Source of the DNA: Morganella morganii_D
Lineage (GTDB): Bacteria; Pseudomonadota; Gammaproteobacteria; Enterobacterales; Enterobacteriaceae
Assembly (NCBI GenBank): GCA_044772875.1
Contig: CP173058.1
Span: 2,728,001 to 2,792,000, forward strand
Reading direction: 5' to 3'
Length of the DNA stretch: 64,000 nucleotides
The notes beneath the pieces were generated by a model that searched no databases, was not told where the DNA came from, and saw only the letters and a program-made list of their open reading frames with translations. Position numbers and translations under genes: made by a program. Positions 35,361-44,963 of this stretch are shown one piece after another (within the stretch, counting starts at the first letter, position 1; each line of letters begins with the position of its first letter).

Positions 35361-38243
35361 TTACCGGATTTCTTCTTTAACTGGTAACAGGGCCTGGAAA
35401 GCCGTCACAGACGGATACGTCGTCCACCCTGCCGGTTTCGCGTAATCACCTGCTTTGCCGCCGGTTCCTGTTACCTGAGAGTAAAGTGCCAGTCCGTTTT
35501 TCAACATCACCGCATTTTCATAGAATGTCACCACATCCTGTTTGGTCATTTTTTTCACTGCCGCGATAGTCTGCTCACGTGTGTTGAAATCAAAATAATT
35601 ATTTTTAAAATCAAATGAATAACGTGATGCTTCCTCCTCAAAAGTTTCCGGCGGCTGTGTCATTTCTGTCAGCAGCGCATTGCGGTATTTATCAAATTCC
35701 GCATTATCCAGCGCTTTCAGGCGTTTTTCGGCATTGATATAGAAGTCATCAAAACGCTGTGACAAATAAGCCGGATTCTTTTCATTGCTTTGCAGCAGGA
35801 AACCGATCCCCCATTGGCGGCCGAAATTCGGGTTAAATGCAAACAGGGCATATCCCAGCTGTTCCTGTGTCCGCAATTGGTCATAGAACCACGGGTGCAG
35901 AATTTTCGACAGCACAGACGAGAATGCAGCACCTTCCGTCCGCGAATAACCGGTCGGAATAAAGATATTGGCCAGTGCGTTATCCGTGCTGTTAGCTTTT
36001 TCGTCAAAGTTTGGTTTCAGGGCTTTATCAATCACATAATAATCCCCCACCCACCACTCCGTGCCCTGAGAGCCGAGCTGCACCTGTGCTTCCGATGCAA
36101 TCTTCTCTGCCTGAGGTGCCGTCAGATTACCGAACACAAACATCTGGAGCGCCCCTTCACGGATAAGCCGGTCACGGAACTGCGTGATGTCACTTTCCGT
36201 AATGGTATCCAGTGCTGCGAGGCGCTCTTTATCTTCAAAATAAGGGACAAATTTCAGGCGACTGAACGGACGCATTGCCATTTCATAGGCTTTTCCGTTA
36301 TCAGATACCGCAAGCTGCTCACGATACCAGGATTTCGCCTGTGCCAGTTCAGATGCTGCCGGGGTAAAGGACTGATATTCGGTCACCGCTGTGGTCAGCA
36401 GCTCCGGCAGATGCTGGGAATAACCACTGACGCTGATATTCAGACCGTCATCATCACTGATATTGATCCCCATTCCTGCCACACTTGCCTGATAGCTGAG
36501 CTGATTCAGTTTCAGTTCACTGACATAGCTGAGCAGCGCGCTGGTGACTGAATCTTTGGCTGTTCTGCCGGTATTCCGGTTACGCAGCTCCAGTGCGATA
36601 ATCGCTTTCGGCTCATCAGCAAAATAGCGGCTCGGCATATAGAACAGACGCAGTTTTCCGGTGTCTGTCAGCTGTACCGGTTTTTTCTGTTCCTGCTGTT
36701 TGATCAAATCAAAATTATCCGGAATAAACGGGTTCAGTGCCGGTAAAGAGAAACGGAAATCCCCCTCAGATTTACGCCATTTATCCAGCTGCGCGGCAGT
36801 CACCGCATCCACCTGATAAGGCGCATCAACAAAATAGGCTTTTTTGTTGCTTGGCTCCTGCGGGCTGGTATACCAGACACGGGCTTTTTCCGGTGTTAAA
36901 TCCGCAAGACGTGCTTTGATGGCGGCAGGATCCCAGTCATCAGCGAGATAGCCGACATTCAGGACATTTTTTACCGGATAGTCCATCATCGTGTTTGCCA
37001 GTGATTCCACATAATTCATATCACGGACAACTGAGTTGTAGCGGAACGCCAGCATATTCACACGGGCGATTTCATCGAAATAGTCTTTATTAATCCCTTT
37101 TTCTTTGATCAGATTCAGGTACGCGAAAACAGCGGCGGTGATTTCATCCCGCTTCGCCATTCCCTCATCTGTCAGTGAGACGGAGATAATAAACACCCCC
37201 TGGTTACGTGCCAGGGTTGAGGATGCTGATGCACTGACATTCTCCGCCAGCCCGTTTGATATCAGCCAGTTTGCCAGCGTGCCTTCACTGCGGCTTCCCA
37301 GCAGATACGCAATATAGGTATCTGTCTGCTTACGGAAATCTTTGCTGTTGTTATCGATAACAAATTCAAAATCCAGCGATTTCTGCGGCTGTGCCGGGAC
37401 ATAGTGAATGATTTTTTGTTGCTCTGCTGCTGTGATCAGCGGAACGGTAATCTGCGGAACAACGGCATGACGATCAGGAATCGTACCGAAAGTGTCATTA
37501 GCCAGTTTCGCCAGTTCTTCTGCGGACTCCGGTCCGTAGATCACCGCTTTCATCAGGTTGGATGAATAGTATGTATTGTAAAACTTCAGCAGTTCCTCAT
37601 GCAGGATGCTGCCGGGCTTATCTCTGAGGGTTTCCAGGTTACCGCCGGAAAAACGGGAGATCGGATGAGCCGGATTCCAGGTTTCCGCCCGGATCTGATA
37701 CATACGGTGCCCGTCGCGGGAACGTGCCATTGTCAGTTCGGCGTTGACCGCATTACGTTCTTTATCGGCATTTACCGGGTCCAGCAACGGTTCTGCCAGA
37801 GCGTCCGCCAGCCGTTCTGTCGCACCTTTCAGGGCATTGTTCTCAACTTCAAAATAGAAATCTGTGTAGTTGGAGCCGGTACTGGCGTTATGGCTTCCGC
37901 CGTGCTTTGCCAGATAGTCACTGAAATTACCGGGTTCCGGGAAACGTTTTGAGCCCATCAGCACCATATGCTCAAGATAGTGTGCAAGACCCGCCTGGCT
38001 CTGTGGCTCATCCATACTGCCGATGTCCAGACTGACCGCCGCCGCTGATTTACGGGCGGTTTTATCTGAAATCAGCAGAACCGTCATATTATTTTTCAGG
38101 GTGATCGCCTGATACTGACGCGGATCGTTGGCGCTTTTCTCAATCTCTCCGGGCAGAACCTGCCAGCTATTCTGAGCAAGTGCATTGGCACCGGTAAATA
38201 AAAAAAGCAGCGTAAAAATAAACTGCACTAGTTGTTTAGGCAT
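35361..38243 (-). CDS. ptrA: Protease III (pitrilysin), periplasmic zinc peptidase
   Basis: PtrA is an M16-family oligopeptidase of the periplasm that degrades peptides below about 7 kDa. A signal peptide covers residues 1-24 (ends ANALAQ). The inverted zinc motif HYLEH gives H88, E91 and H92, and the distal Glu lies in the ERNAVNAELTMAR segment. The 960 residues match E. coli within two. It is wedged between recC (8-base overlap) and recB, an old enteric arrangement without known functional link. Confidence 0.97.
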   Translation of the reverse strand: MPKQLVQFIFTLLFLFTGANALAQNSWQVLPGEIEKSANDPRQYQAITLKNNMTVLLISDKTARKSAAAVSLDIGSMDEPQSQAGLAHYLEHMVLMGSKRFPEPGNFSDYLAKHGGSHNASTGSNYTDFYFEVENNALKGATERLADALAEPLLDPVNADKERNAVNAELTMARSRDGHRMYQIRAETWNPAHPISRFSGGNLETLRDKPGSILHEELLKFYNTYYSSNLMKAVIYGPESAEELAKLANDTFGTIPDRHAVVPQITVPLITAAEQQKIIHYVPAQPQKSLDFEFVIDNNSKDFRKQTDTYIAYLLGSRSEGTLANWLISNGLAENVSASASSTLARNQGVFIISVSLTDEGMAKRDEITAAVFAYLNLIKEKGINKDYFDEIARVNMLAFRYNSVVRDMNYVESLANTMMDYPVKNVLNVGYLADDWDPAAIKARLADLTPEKARVWYTSPQEPSNKKAYFVDAPYQVDAVTAAQLDKWRKSEGDFRFSLPALNPFIPDNFDLIKQQEQKKPVQLTDTGKLRLFYMPSRYFADEPKAIIALELRNRNTGRTAKDSVTSALLSYVSELKLNQLSYQASVAGMGINISDDDGLNISVSGYSQHLPELLTTAVTEYQSFTPAASELAQAKSWYREQLAVSDNGKAYEMAMRPFSRLKFVPYFEDKERLAALDTITESDITQFRDRLIREGALQMFVFGNLTAPQAEKIASEAQVQLGSQGTEWWVGDYYVIDKALKPNFDEKANSTDNALANIFIPTGYSRTEGAAFSSVLSKILHPWFYDQLRTQEQLGYALFAFNPNFGRQWGIGFLLQSNEKNPAYLSQRFDDFYINAEKRLKALDNAEFDKYRNALLTEMTQPPETFEEEASRYSFDFKNNYFDFNTREQTIAAVKKMTKQDVVTFYENAVMLKNGLALYSQVTGTGGKAGDYAKPAGWTTYPSVTAFQALLPVKEEIR

Positions 38244-41200
38244 CAGCCTCGTTCTCCCTGTTTTTCTGATGGTGAAACATCGGCAAAAAGAGTTGTTGTG
38301 AAAATTGCTTTATCGCGTCCATAAGTACTTCATCAAAATGGCGGAATGCACGGACAACATAATCGTCCTCCGCCTCGCCGGCAGACTGATATCCCTCCTG
38401 CAGTGTCTGCATCAGCAGTAAACCGGCTTTATGTTGGAGTGCGTCATCATCAGAGAGTTCACCGGTGTTATCATCCGCCAGCGTAATCAGCCATGCCCAG
38501 CCGCTTTTAACAAAAATTGGCAGCGGCTCATTCAGACCACGGACAAACACATCCAGCAGCGGGCGCAGGTAATCCCGCGCCTGCTCCGCCGTCAGCGGTT
38601 CAAAGATCCACACCGTATCACCGCGACCGTACATCCGGCTGTACTGCTGCCGTCCGCTCAGGCTGTATGCCAGGTGTTCAATCCACAAACGCAGCCCGTC
38701 TGCGGCAGTGAGAGCCGCCGGACGCCAGCGGAGCAGCCCGTTTTCCTGAACACCTGTCAGTTGCCCGCTGAAAGCATACGGTCCGATAACATAGTGAAAC
38801 GACTCAATATCAGATTTCGTCCGTGCATTGCGGATTTTCTCCGCCAGAACATCCATTTCCTGTAATTGTTCTTCCCAGTAAACCTGTGCGAACGCCCCGG
38901 CCGGCAATTCTCCCGCTGCCTTCAGTATGCGGAAGACCCGTTCTTCCGGCTCACCATCCACCAGCGCGTCAAGCAGCCTGGTGTTAAATCCGTAACGCTG
39001 TAAATTATCAACACAGAACGGTTCTTCTTCCGGCAGTGCCACATCTTCAATATCAAAATGCACATTCAGACGCTGCTGAAAAAACGCCCTGACCGGATGG
39101 CGGTAAAACCGCAGTAGTTGGTCAAATGTTATTTCTGTTATATCTTCTGCCGGAACCGGAACATTAAACGGCCCCTGTGTCTCCCCCTGCCGCTGTGCTG
39201 CCGGCAGCCACTGAGGTGCAAAACTCTGAAACTCCGTGCCTTCCCGGTAGTTATCCGCCGCAAACGGGACACGTGTGTGCCGGACAATCAGATGATTCTC
39301 CAGCGATTTCCGGCTGGTATCCAAATCGGCAAACCTATCTTTTTCCAGACAGAAACTGAGCCCGGCATATTCCAGCAGTTCACTGACCAGCACTGACGGG
39401 TTACGTTCTTCATTATCTCTGATAGATCGGCCGATATAGCTGATATATAAATACTCTTTTGCCGACCCCAGCGCTTCAAGGAAAAGATAGCGGTCATCGT
39501 CCCGCCGTTTGCGATCACCCCGGCGGCTTTTTTCCGCCATCAGGTCAAACCCCAGCGGCGGAATTGTCCTCGGGTACACACCATCATTCATACCCAGCAG
39601 ACAAATAACCTTAAACGGCACAGAACGCATCGGCATCAGTGTGCAAAAGTTTACAGCTCCGGATAAAAAGCGCTGGCTGATTTTCTCATCATCCAGCCGC
39701 AGAGAAAGTTCGTCACGGATCAGTGAGAGTGGGATCTCCCCGTCATAACAGGCTTTCACCCCCTGATCCAGTACCTGCTGCCACTGCTGTAACACCATAC
39801 TGAGCACCGGTTCGGTATCCGGTGTCGTCATGAAAAACGCAGTCAGCAGCTCAGAACCGGTTTCACGCCACTGTACCGGTGTCCGCGGTTCACTCAGTAT
39901 TTTCTGCCACTGCCGCAGAGTATCAATAAAAGCGGCCAACTGCCCGACCCGGTCCGCTGACATACCGGAAACCTCATCATAAGGCAGGATCCCGCGCCAG
40001 GTACCTTCCTCCTCTGCCATTGCATAACCCAGCAACATACGCTCCAGCCCGAATTTCCAGGTGTTCTGGCCAAAAACCGGCAGTGAAAAGGATTCAATAT
40101 TATGGTCATCCAGCCCCCAGCGGACACCGGACCCACTGACCCAGCGGCGCAGAAGCGGCAAATCGCTTTCATCCAGCCCGAACTGCTGCGCTACCGCAGG
40201 AACTTCCAGCAGACTGAGTACATGTTCTGACGTAAAACGGCTCTGAGGTAATTCCAGCAGTGTCAGCACTGCCTGCAATACAGGATGCGCCTGACGGGCT
40301 TTGCGGTCTGAAATCGCAAACGGCAGATAACGGTTTTCGTTCCCCTGGCCGAAAACAGCCTGAATATAGGGGGAATAGCTGTCTATATCCGCCACCATTA
40401 CAATAATGTCACGGGGAGTCAGTGACGGGTCGTTTTCCAGCAGGTTCAGCAAATAGTCCTGCAAAATTTCCACTTCCCGCTGCGGGCTGTGGCAGGAATG
40501 AAATGTCAGGGAACGGTCATCATCCGCAATAACCCGCCGCCCTTCACTGGTGGCAAACTCGTCTTTGGTTTTCCCCGCCACACTGCCGTCTTCCAGATTC
40601 AGAATATCCTGCTGAACAACAGACAGCAGTGTATCTGCCGGACGATCGACAAAAGCTTTAATGGCGTGAATTTCTTCAATATCTTCCAGAAAAAACAGAT
40701 TATCCCGGCCGGGACGTCCCCACGAAGCCAGCAGCGGGTTGCCGGTATTCTGTTCCCCGTCAGCCTCAAAATCGAACAGAGAAGATGCATCCTCATCCGA
40801 TTTAAACCAACTGACGGCTTTTTTATCCCAATAGCTTTGCGGTTTGCGCGCCAGCATACGCCGCAGCGCTGCCTGGCTCTGTAAATCGCCCCAATAATAC
40901 TGACAGGGGTTGGTAAACATCAGGTGGATATTGGTATGCCGCCCGAGTGCCCGCAGTGCCTGCAGATATACCGGCGGTAATGCGGAGATACCGCAGATAA
41001 ACAGGCGTGGCGGCAGATTGGATACCACCTCCGGGTCACCGTCATTGAGTACGTCAATAAAACGCTGATAAAGATTGGCACGATGCCATTCCGGTTGCCC
41101 AAGGCTGCTGGTCAGTATCTGCAAATCCCGCCACAGACATTTCTGCCAGGACTGATTCTGACTCAGTCCGTCAATCAGCTCATTATTTTCCCAGGCGGTC

Positions 41201-41637
41201 AGCCAGTCCGGCCGGTAGACAAGATACTGGTCAAATAAGTCCGCAATACGACCGGACAGCTGATGCAGCTTGCGTTTATCCCCGTCATCCTCAAGGTAAT
41301 GGCACAGCGGTGCAAAATCCGGGTCATCAAGACGCTGCGGAAGCAGTGACATCAGTTTCCAGGTCATTGCCCCCTTGCTGAAAGCACTTTCTTTCGGAAT
41401 ATCCGGTAAAACACGGGTGAACATATCCCAGATAAACGTTGCGGGCAGCGGAAACGTAATATTTGCGGCAATCCCCAGTTTTTCTGCCAGACTGATTTGC
41501 AGCCACTGTGACATCCCGGGGCTTTGCACCAGCACAGTTTCAGGACAAAAAGGGTCATTAATTTTATCATTATCAATAATATGGCATATCAGGTCTTTCA
41601 GCAGTTCCAGATCATTAGAGTGATAAACCGTAAACAT
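38236..41637 (-). CDS. recC: Exodeoxyribonuclease V gamma subunit (Chi recognition)
   Basis: RecC splits the DNA strands, holds RecB and RecD together and reads the Chi sequence in the 3' strand. The protein of 1133 residues starts MFTVYHSNDLELLKDL. Anchors include VQSPGMSQWLQISLAEKLGI, the inactive helicase-like folds, and the C-terminal degenerate nuclease region. It is 10 bases after ppdC in the pseudopilin-recC operon, as in E. coli. Confidence 0.97.
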   Translation of the reverse strand: MFTVYHSNDLELLKDLICHIIDNDKINDPFCPETVLVQSPGMSQWLQISLAEKLGIAANITFPLPATFIWDMFTRVLPDIPKESAFSKGAMTWKLMSLLPQRLDDPDFAPLCHYLEDDGDKRKLHQLSGRIADLFDQYLVYRPDWLTAWENNELIDGLSQNQSWQKCLWRDLQILTSSLGQPEWHRANLYQRFIDVLNDGDPEVVSNLPPRLFICGISALPPVYLQALRALGRHTNIHLMFTNPCQYYWGDLQSQAALRRMLARKPQSYWDKKAVSWFKSDEDASSLFDFEADGEQNTGNPLLASWGRPGRDNLFFLEDIEEIHAIKAFVDRPADTLLSVVQQDILNLEDGSVAGKTKDEFATSEGRRVIADDDRSLTFHSCHSPQREVEILQDYLLNLLENDPSLTPRDIIVMVADIDSYSPYIQAVFGQGNENRYLPFAISDRKARQAHPVLQAVLTLLELPQSRFTSEHVLSLLEVPAVAQQFGLDESDLPLLRRWVSGSGVRWGLDDHNIESFSLPVFGQNTWKFGLERMLLGYAMAEEEGTWRGILPYDEVSGMSADRVGQLAAFIDTLRQWQKILSEPRTPVQWRETGSELLTAFFMTTPDTEPVLSMVLQQWQQVLDQGVKACYDGEIPLSLIRDELSLRLDDEKISQRFLSGAVNFCTLMPMRSVPFKVICLLGMNDGVYPRTIPPLGFDLMAEKSRRGDRKRRDDDRYLFLEALGSAKEYLYISYIGRSIRDNEERNPSVLVSELLEYAGLSFCLEKDRFADLDTSRKSLENHLIVRHTRVPFAADNYREGTEFQSFAPQWLPAAQRQGETQGPFNVPVPAEDITEITFDQLLRFYRHPVRAFFQQRLNVHFDIEDVALPEEEPFCVDNLQRYGFNTRLLDALVDGEPEERVFRILKAAGELPAGAFAQVYWEEQLQEMDVLAEKIRNARTKSDIESFHYVIGPYAFSGQLTGVQENGLLRWRPAALTAADGLRLWIEHLAYSLSGRQQYSRMYGRGDTVWIFEPLTAEQARDYLRPLLDVFVRGLNEPLPIFVKSGWAWLITLADDNTGELSDDDALQHKAGLLLMQTLQEGYQSAGEAEDDYVVRAFRHFDEVLMDAIKQFSQQLFLPMFHHQKNRENEADA

Positions 41638-41647
41638 TGTCCCGTCC

Positions 41648-41983
41648 TTACATACATTGCCATCTGCCGGCGGTTAACCGCCGCTCTCCCGGGGAAAGCA
41701 GCCTGATAGTAACGGAAATACAGTCCGGTGACACATTTTCCTGATAACTTTCCCATTTCTGCCGGGGAGATAAATGTGTCTGCATCATTTGCTGTAATAT
41801 TCCGGGATCAGCCGTAAAACGCATCATCTGATGCAGGTGACGTACCGTGCTGACATCTGTATACTGCCGGTGCTTTCCGTTATGCAGAAGTTGATAATAG
41901 CGTAATAATCCTGTTACCAGAACCGCAAAGATAAAGGCGCAAACCATCACTTCCGGTAACGACATTCCGCGTTCATTCATCAC
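41648..41983 (-). CDS. ppdC: Prepilin peptidase-dependent protein C
   Basis: This 111-residue pseudopilin-like protein has a short N-terminus, then a cleavage site G^MSLPEV with the Glu at mature position 5, and a hydrophobic helix (CAFIFAVLVTGLL). The rest is a small soluble tail with two Cys. Its start overlaps ygdB by 11 bases. Role in E. coli is unclear; such minor pseudopilins assemble with type II secretion or type IV pilus machinery, which is not encoded in this window. Confidence 0.85.
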   Translation of the reverse strand: MMNERGMSLPEVMVCAFIFAVLVTGLLRYYQLLHNGKHRQYTDVSTVRHLHQMMRFTADPGILQQMMQTHLSPRQKWESYQENVSPDCISVTIRLLSPGERRLTAGRWQCM

Positions 41984-42488
41984 TTTCTCCTTTTCCGTCG
42001 TGCCGGTTGCAACCGGGTTTTAAATCCGGCGGACAAAAATCACTCCATCCCTGCGGTAATGCCGTCAGTATCATTTTGTCTCCTTCTTCCCGGGCACTGA
42101 CCAACTGATAATGCGTGATGTTTTGTGCAAACCGGGGAGAAAATATACTGCCCTGTAATAACAACTTATTTGCTCTCAGCCGCCGCAAACAACTTTTCAG
42201 TTCCGGGTCCGGTGCCGTCCGGCAGTAAAACTGTGTTTTATTCAGCGCTTTCCGGGACCAGTTCAGCGTCAGCCCCCATTCCAGCGCGGATGCTGCACCG
42301 GAATCCGCCCGGTAAAACTCAATTTCATCCTGACCGTTACGCCACTCAGTCTGATAAAAGCGATGCAGAACAGATAACATCATCAGTGAGATACCCAGCA
42401 ACAGCATAATCATCAGCAACAAGGCATTTCCTCCGGAGCGATCATCTTTTTCCCTGCCGGAGCTACAGGTGGTAATTAGGCATAACAA
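41973..42488 (-). CDS. ygdB: YgdB family protein (DUF2509)
   Basis: The C-terminal PQGWSDFCPPDLKPGC matches the GWSDFCP signature of YgdB. A hydrophobic helix (LLLMIMLLLGISLMMLSVL, about 24-42) follows a short polar N-terminus; the arrangement resembles minor pilins of the PilX/GspK type. The only usable start appears to be TTG at 42488, nine bases after GGAG and inside the ppdB end (26-base overlap), giving 171 residues against about 135 in E. coli. The start is uncertain. Confidence 0.8.
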   Translation of the reverse strand: MLCLITTCSSGREKDDRSGGNALLLMIMLLLGISLMMLSVLHRFYQTEWRNGQDEIEFYRADSGAASALEWGLTLNWSRKALNKTQFYCRTAPDPELKSCLRRLRANKLLLQGSIFSPRFAQNITHYQLVSAREEGDKMILTALPQGWSDFCPPDLKPGCNRHDGKGESDE

Positions 42489-43050
42489 TCAGGCTTTCTC
42501 CGGTTCGCTGTATCAGGGGCATATCCTGCCCGGTGAGTGTCAGGGATAAACGCAGACCATTTTTTCCGTGCAGTTTCACCGGCGTGACCAAAAACCGGGA
42601 AACATGCACATAGCGGTTATCTGTAACCTTTTCCCAGCCGGATTCCCGGCAACTGAGGGCATTACGTGTCCATTCCAGCGCTTGTTTATTCAGACGGTAA
42701 CCAAAATGTTCCCCGATTTTGCGGACATTCCTCTCCCAGCGGCCATTATGATTAAGGTCGTAAGCAACAATAATACAACTGCCGTCTGCTTCGCCGCGCC
42801 GGGCAGCAATTTGCAGCGGTCTGCCCTGACAGTGACCCCGGCAGAACGCCGTCCGCCGGAGATCTTTTTCCAGCCGCAGCAGGGTTTCCCGCATAATGGT
42901 ATCCAGCTTATATTGCCGGTATGTGTTCAGCACATCCTGTCCCAGCGCCGGAAAAAAGCGGGTTACCGTTACCAGAAGAACCGCACTGACAGCCATTCCC
43001 GCCAGCATTTCAACCAGCAATAAACCCTGCTCCCGTATTTTATTCAGCAT
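42463..43050 (-). CDS. ppdB: Prepilin peptidase-dependent protein B
   Basis: This is a pseudopilin with cleavage motif EQG^LLLVEM, hydrophobic helix (MAVSAVLLVTVTRFF) and four Cys in the globular part (FCRGHC, SCII, LSCRESGW). The start at 43050 (MLNKIREQG) gives 195 residues and is preferred over the upstream in-frame start, because it leaves the usual six-to-eight-residue leader. It overlaps ppdA by seven bases. Confidence 0.85.
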   Translation of the reverse strand: MLNKIREQGLLLVEMLAGMAVSAVLLVTVTRFFPALGQDVLNTYRQYKLDTIMRETLLRLEKDLRRTAFCRGHCQGRPLQIAARRGEADGSCIIVAYDLNHNGRWERNVRKIGEHFGYRLNKQALEWTRNALSCRESGWEKVTDNRYVHVSRFLVTPVKLHGKNGLRLSLTLTGQDMPLIQRTGESLIVMPNYHL

Positions 43051-43511
43051 GACGGCACTCCGGACATCTTCCCCGGCGTACACAGTCGTATACGGCCGGG
43101 AGCTGAAATAATCAGTTTTATCTGTCCCTGTGAATTTTCCAGTACAAAGCTGGCGGCAGAGGCAGTATGCCGGGTTCCCCAGAACAGCACCGTATCTGTG
43201 GTGCCGGAAGCAATACGGACACCTTCCATAGGAATGAACTCCGCCGGGTCACCATCGCACTGTACTGCTGATACCTGATGGCAGGCCCGGCTTTTCTCAC
43301 CAAAGATAACCGCTATTTTCCGCGTTTCATTCAGATATGTTGCTTTCAGTTTATGGCTGCTGAGATATTGCTGAAACAACGCAGCAGTTTCAGTCAGATA
43401 ACGCCGTTCTCTGTAGCTTTCCCATGAAATATTAATAAATGAAACAGGTAATGCCATAATAAATAAAACAATAATAGCTTCCATCAGCGATATTCCCCGT
43501 TCTGTCTGCAT
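43044..43511 (-). CDS. ppdA: Prepilin peptidase-dependent protein A
   Basis: This first gene of the leftward operon encodes a pseudopilin with MQTERG^ISLMEAI, the prepilin peptidase site with Glu at +5, and a helix of about 18 hydrophobic residues. The start at 43511 gives 155 residues, one fewer than E. coli; an upstream ATG at 43595 adds unlikely sequence. The C-terminal GRIRLC matches GRLRLC of E. coli PpdA. Upstream is the AT-rich stretch shared with the divergent thyA. Confidence 0.88.
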   Translation of the reverse strand: MQTERGISLMEAIIVLFIMALPVSFINISWESYRERRYLTETAALFQQYLSSHKLKATYLNETRKIAVIFGEKSRACHQVSAVQCDGDPAEFIPMEGVRIASGTTDTVLFWGTRHTASAASFVLENSQGQIKLIISAPGRIRLCTPGKMSGVPSC

Positions 43512-43764
43512 GTGCTCATCCGTTCCGGTTCTCTGCTGAAAAAATAACGGGTTTGCCACTTCCGGAAAGACAAAACCGGAAAATATGCGATGCAACAGGA
43601 AAAAATGTCTGCGGGATACTGCAAATACATATCCGTTTTTCGGGTTGAGCGGAAAAAAACTATCTGCCTGTTAAAAAAAATGGAGAAAACGAAATCAAGC
43701 CGATATAAAGGACAGATATCGCCGTTCTTTAACAATCAGGATATTAACCAATATAAAAACCGGT

Positions 43765-43806
43765 CACCGGTACTGTATTTAAAACATTTCATTTTTAGTA
43801 CCGGTG
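43765..43806. repeat. Inverted repeat CACCGGTACT / AGTACCGGTG
   Basis: Two perfect 10-bp arms are separated by 22 AT-rich bases. It could be a long-looped hairpin, a regulator site for the ppdA or thyA promoter, or a scar at the edge of acquired DNA. Confidence 0.6.
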
Positions 43807-43957
43807 CACCGGCCGCCATAATGTCAATAATAAAAAAATCACCTGTAACATTATTATTAAATAGTAATCATACTCTCTCTGCCAGTAATATAATTAACAA
43901 AACAAACTTTAATAAAAATCAGAGTGATATTATTTTATATGAAACAAATAAAAATAA

Positions 43958-43966
43958 TGGTATAAT
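43958..43966 (+). promoter_or_regulatory. thyA extended -10 promoter
   Basis: TGGTATAAT is a perfect extended -10 element, 36 bases before the thyA GTG start. No good -35 is visible, which is common for extended -10 promoters. Confidence 0.55.
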
Positions 43967-44002
43967 ATTAAAACTATATACTGCGTCAACAGGAAAACAA
44001 AA

Positions 44003-44938
44003 GTGGAACAATATTTAGACATTGCAAAGCGAATTCTGGAGGAAGGGAAATGGATTGAAAATAAACGGACAGGTAAGAGATGTCTGACAATTATTAATGC
44101 CGATTTCACTTACCACGTTGACAAAAATGAGTTTCCTCTGGTAACAACCCGCAAAGCATTCTGGAAAGCTGCAATTGCGGAAATGCTGGGTTACCTACGC
44201 GGATATGACAACTCCGCTCAGTTCAGAGCTATCGGCTGTAATACCTGGAACGCTAACGCCAATGAAAATACCGACTGGCTGGCAAATCCGAACCGTAAAG
44301 GTGAGGATGATATGGGGCGCGTCTATGGTGTTCAGGGGCGGCAGCTGAAAATATCCCCGACAGAATCACAGTATGATTTATTATTATCATTAAGTGATTC
44401 CGGAGATAAAGAAGGCGTTAAAACACTGATTAATAAACTGCGAGAAAATACATTTGATCAACTCCGTAAAGTATATGATAATTTAAAAAAAGGAATTGAC
44501 GACCGCGGTGAAATTATCTCATTCTGGAATCCCGGCGAATTTAACCTGGGCTGTCTGAGACCATGTATGTTTATGCATCATTTCTCTGTTCTTGACGGAA
44601 CATTATATTTAAACAGTTATCAGAGAAGTTGTGATTATGCACTCGGTTATGTTTTTAATGCACCGCAATGTTATTTTTTGCTGGCTATTATGGCTCAGAT
44701 AACCGGCCTGAAATGCGGTAAGGTTTATCACAAAGTGGTTAATCTGCATTTATATGAAGACCAGCTGGAATTGATGCGTGATGTCCAGATTACACGTAAA
44801 CCGTTTGCATCACCGAAACTGTATATTAACCCTGAGATTAAAACACTGGATGATTTGATGACATGGGTTACCACCGATGACTTTACGGTGACAGATTACC
44901 AGCATCACGATCCGATTAAATACCCGTTCTCTGTCTGA
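44003..44938 (+). CDS. thyA: Thymidylate synthase, Vibrio-type
   Basis: ThyA methylates dUMP to dTMP with methylenetetrahydrofolate. The protein has NKRTGKRC, FPLVTTRKAFWKA, catalytic C188 in GCLRPCMFMHHF, and QRSCDYALGYVFNAPQ with the dUMP-binding Asn. GKRCLTIINADFTY and EDDMGRVYGVQGR differ from the enteric enzyme but resemble what I recall of Vibrio ThyA. About 30 extra residues lie after GVQGR (about 114-160). Total length is 311 residues. The GTG start at 44003 follows AGGA. It runs opposite to ppdA and converges on lgt, the reverse of E. coli, and is more AT-rich than its neighbours: probable replacement of the native gene. Confidence 0.93.
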   Translation: MEQYLDIAKRILEEGKWIENKRTGKRCLTIINADFTYHVDKNEFPLVTTRKAFWKAAIAEMLGYLRGYDNSAQFRAIGCNTWNANANENTDWLANPNRKGEDDMGRVYGVQGRQLKISPTESQYDLLLSLSDSGDKEGVKTLINKLRENTFDQLRKVYDNLKKGIDDRGEIISFWNPGEFNLGCLRPCMFMHHFSVLDGTLYLNSYQRSCDYALGYVFNAPQCYFLLAIMAQITGLKCGKVYHKVVNLHLYEDQLELMRDVQITRKPFASPKLYINPEIKTLDDLMTWVTTDDFTVTDYQHHDPIKYPFSV

Positions 44939-44963
44939 TAAACAGTTAAACGGCTCCGGATAC

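Larger units (their letters stand above)
43512..44002. other. AT-rich divergent intergenic region (ppdA / thyA)
   Basis: About 490 bases separate the ppdA and thyA starts with no convincing gene. The thyA-proximal half is strikingly AT-rich relative to the window. It holds a perfect 10-bp inverted repeat (43765-43774 and 43797-43806) and the likely thyA promoter. In E. coli thyA runs directly into ppdA on one strand, so this gap is new. Confidence 0.7.

Noticed and set aside
43590..44018. 142-codon rightward ORF across the ppdA-thyA gap
   Set aside because: Its product is low-complexity Lys/Asn/Ile sequence from AT-rich DNA, with no ribosome binding site. It overlaps the thyA start and promoter.
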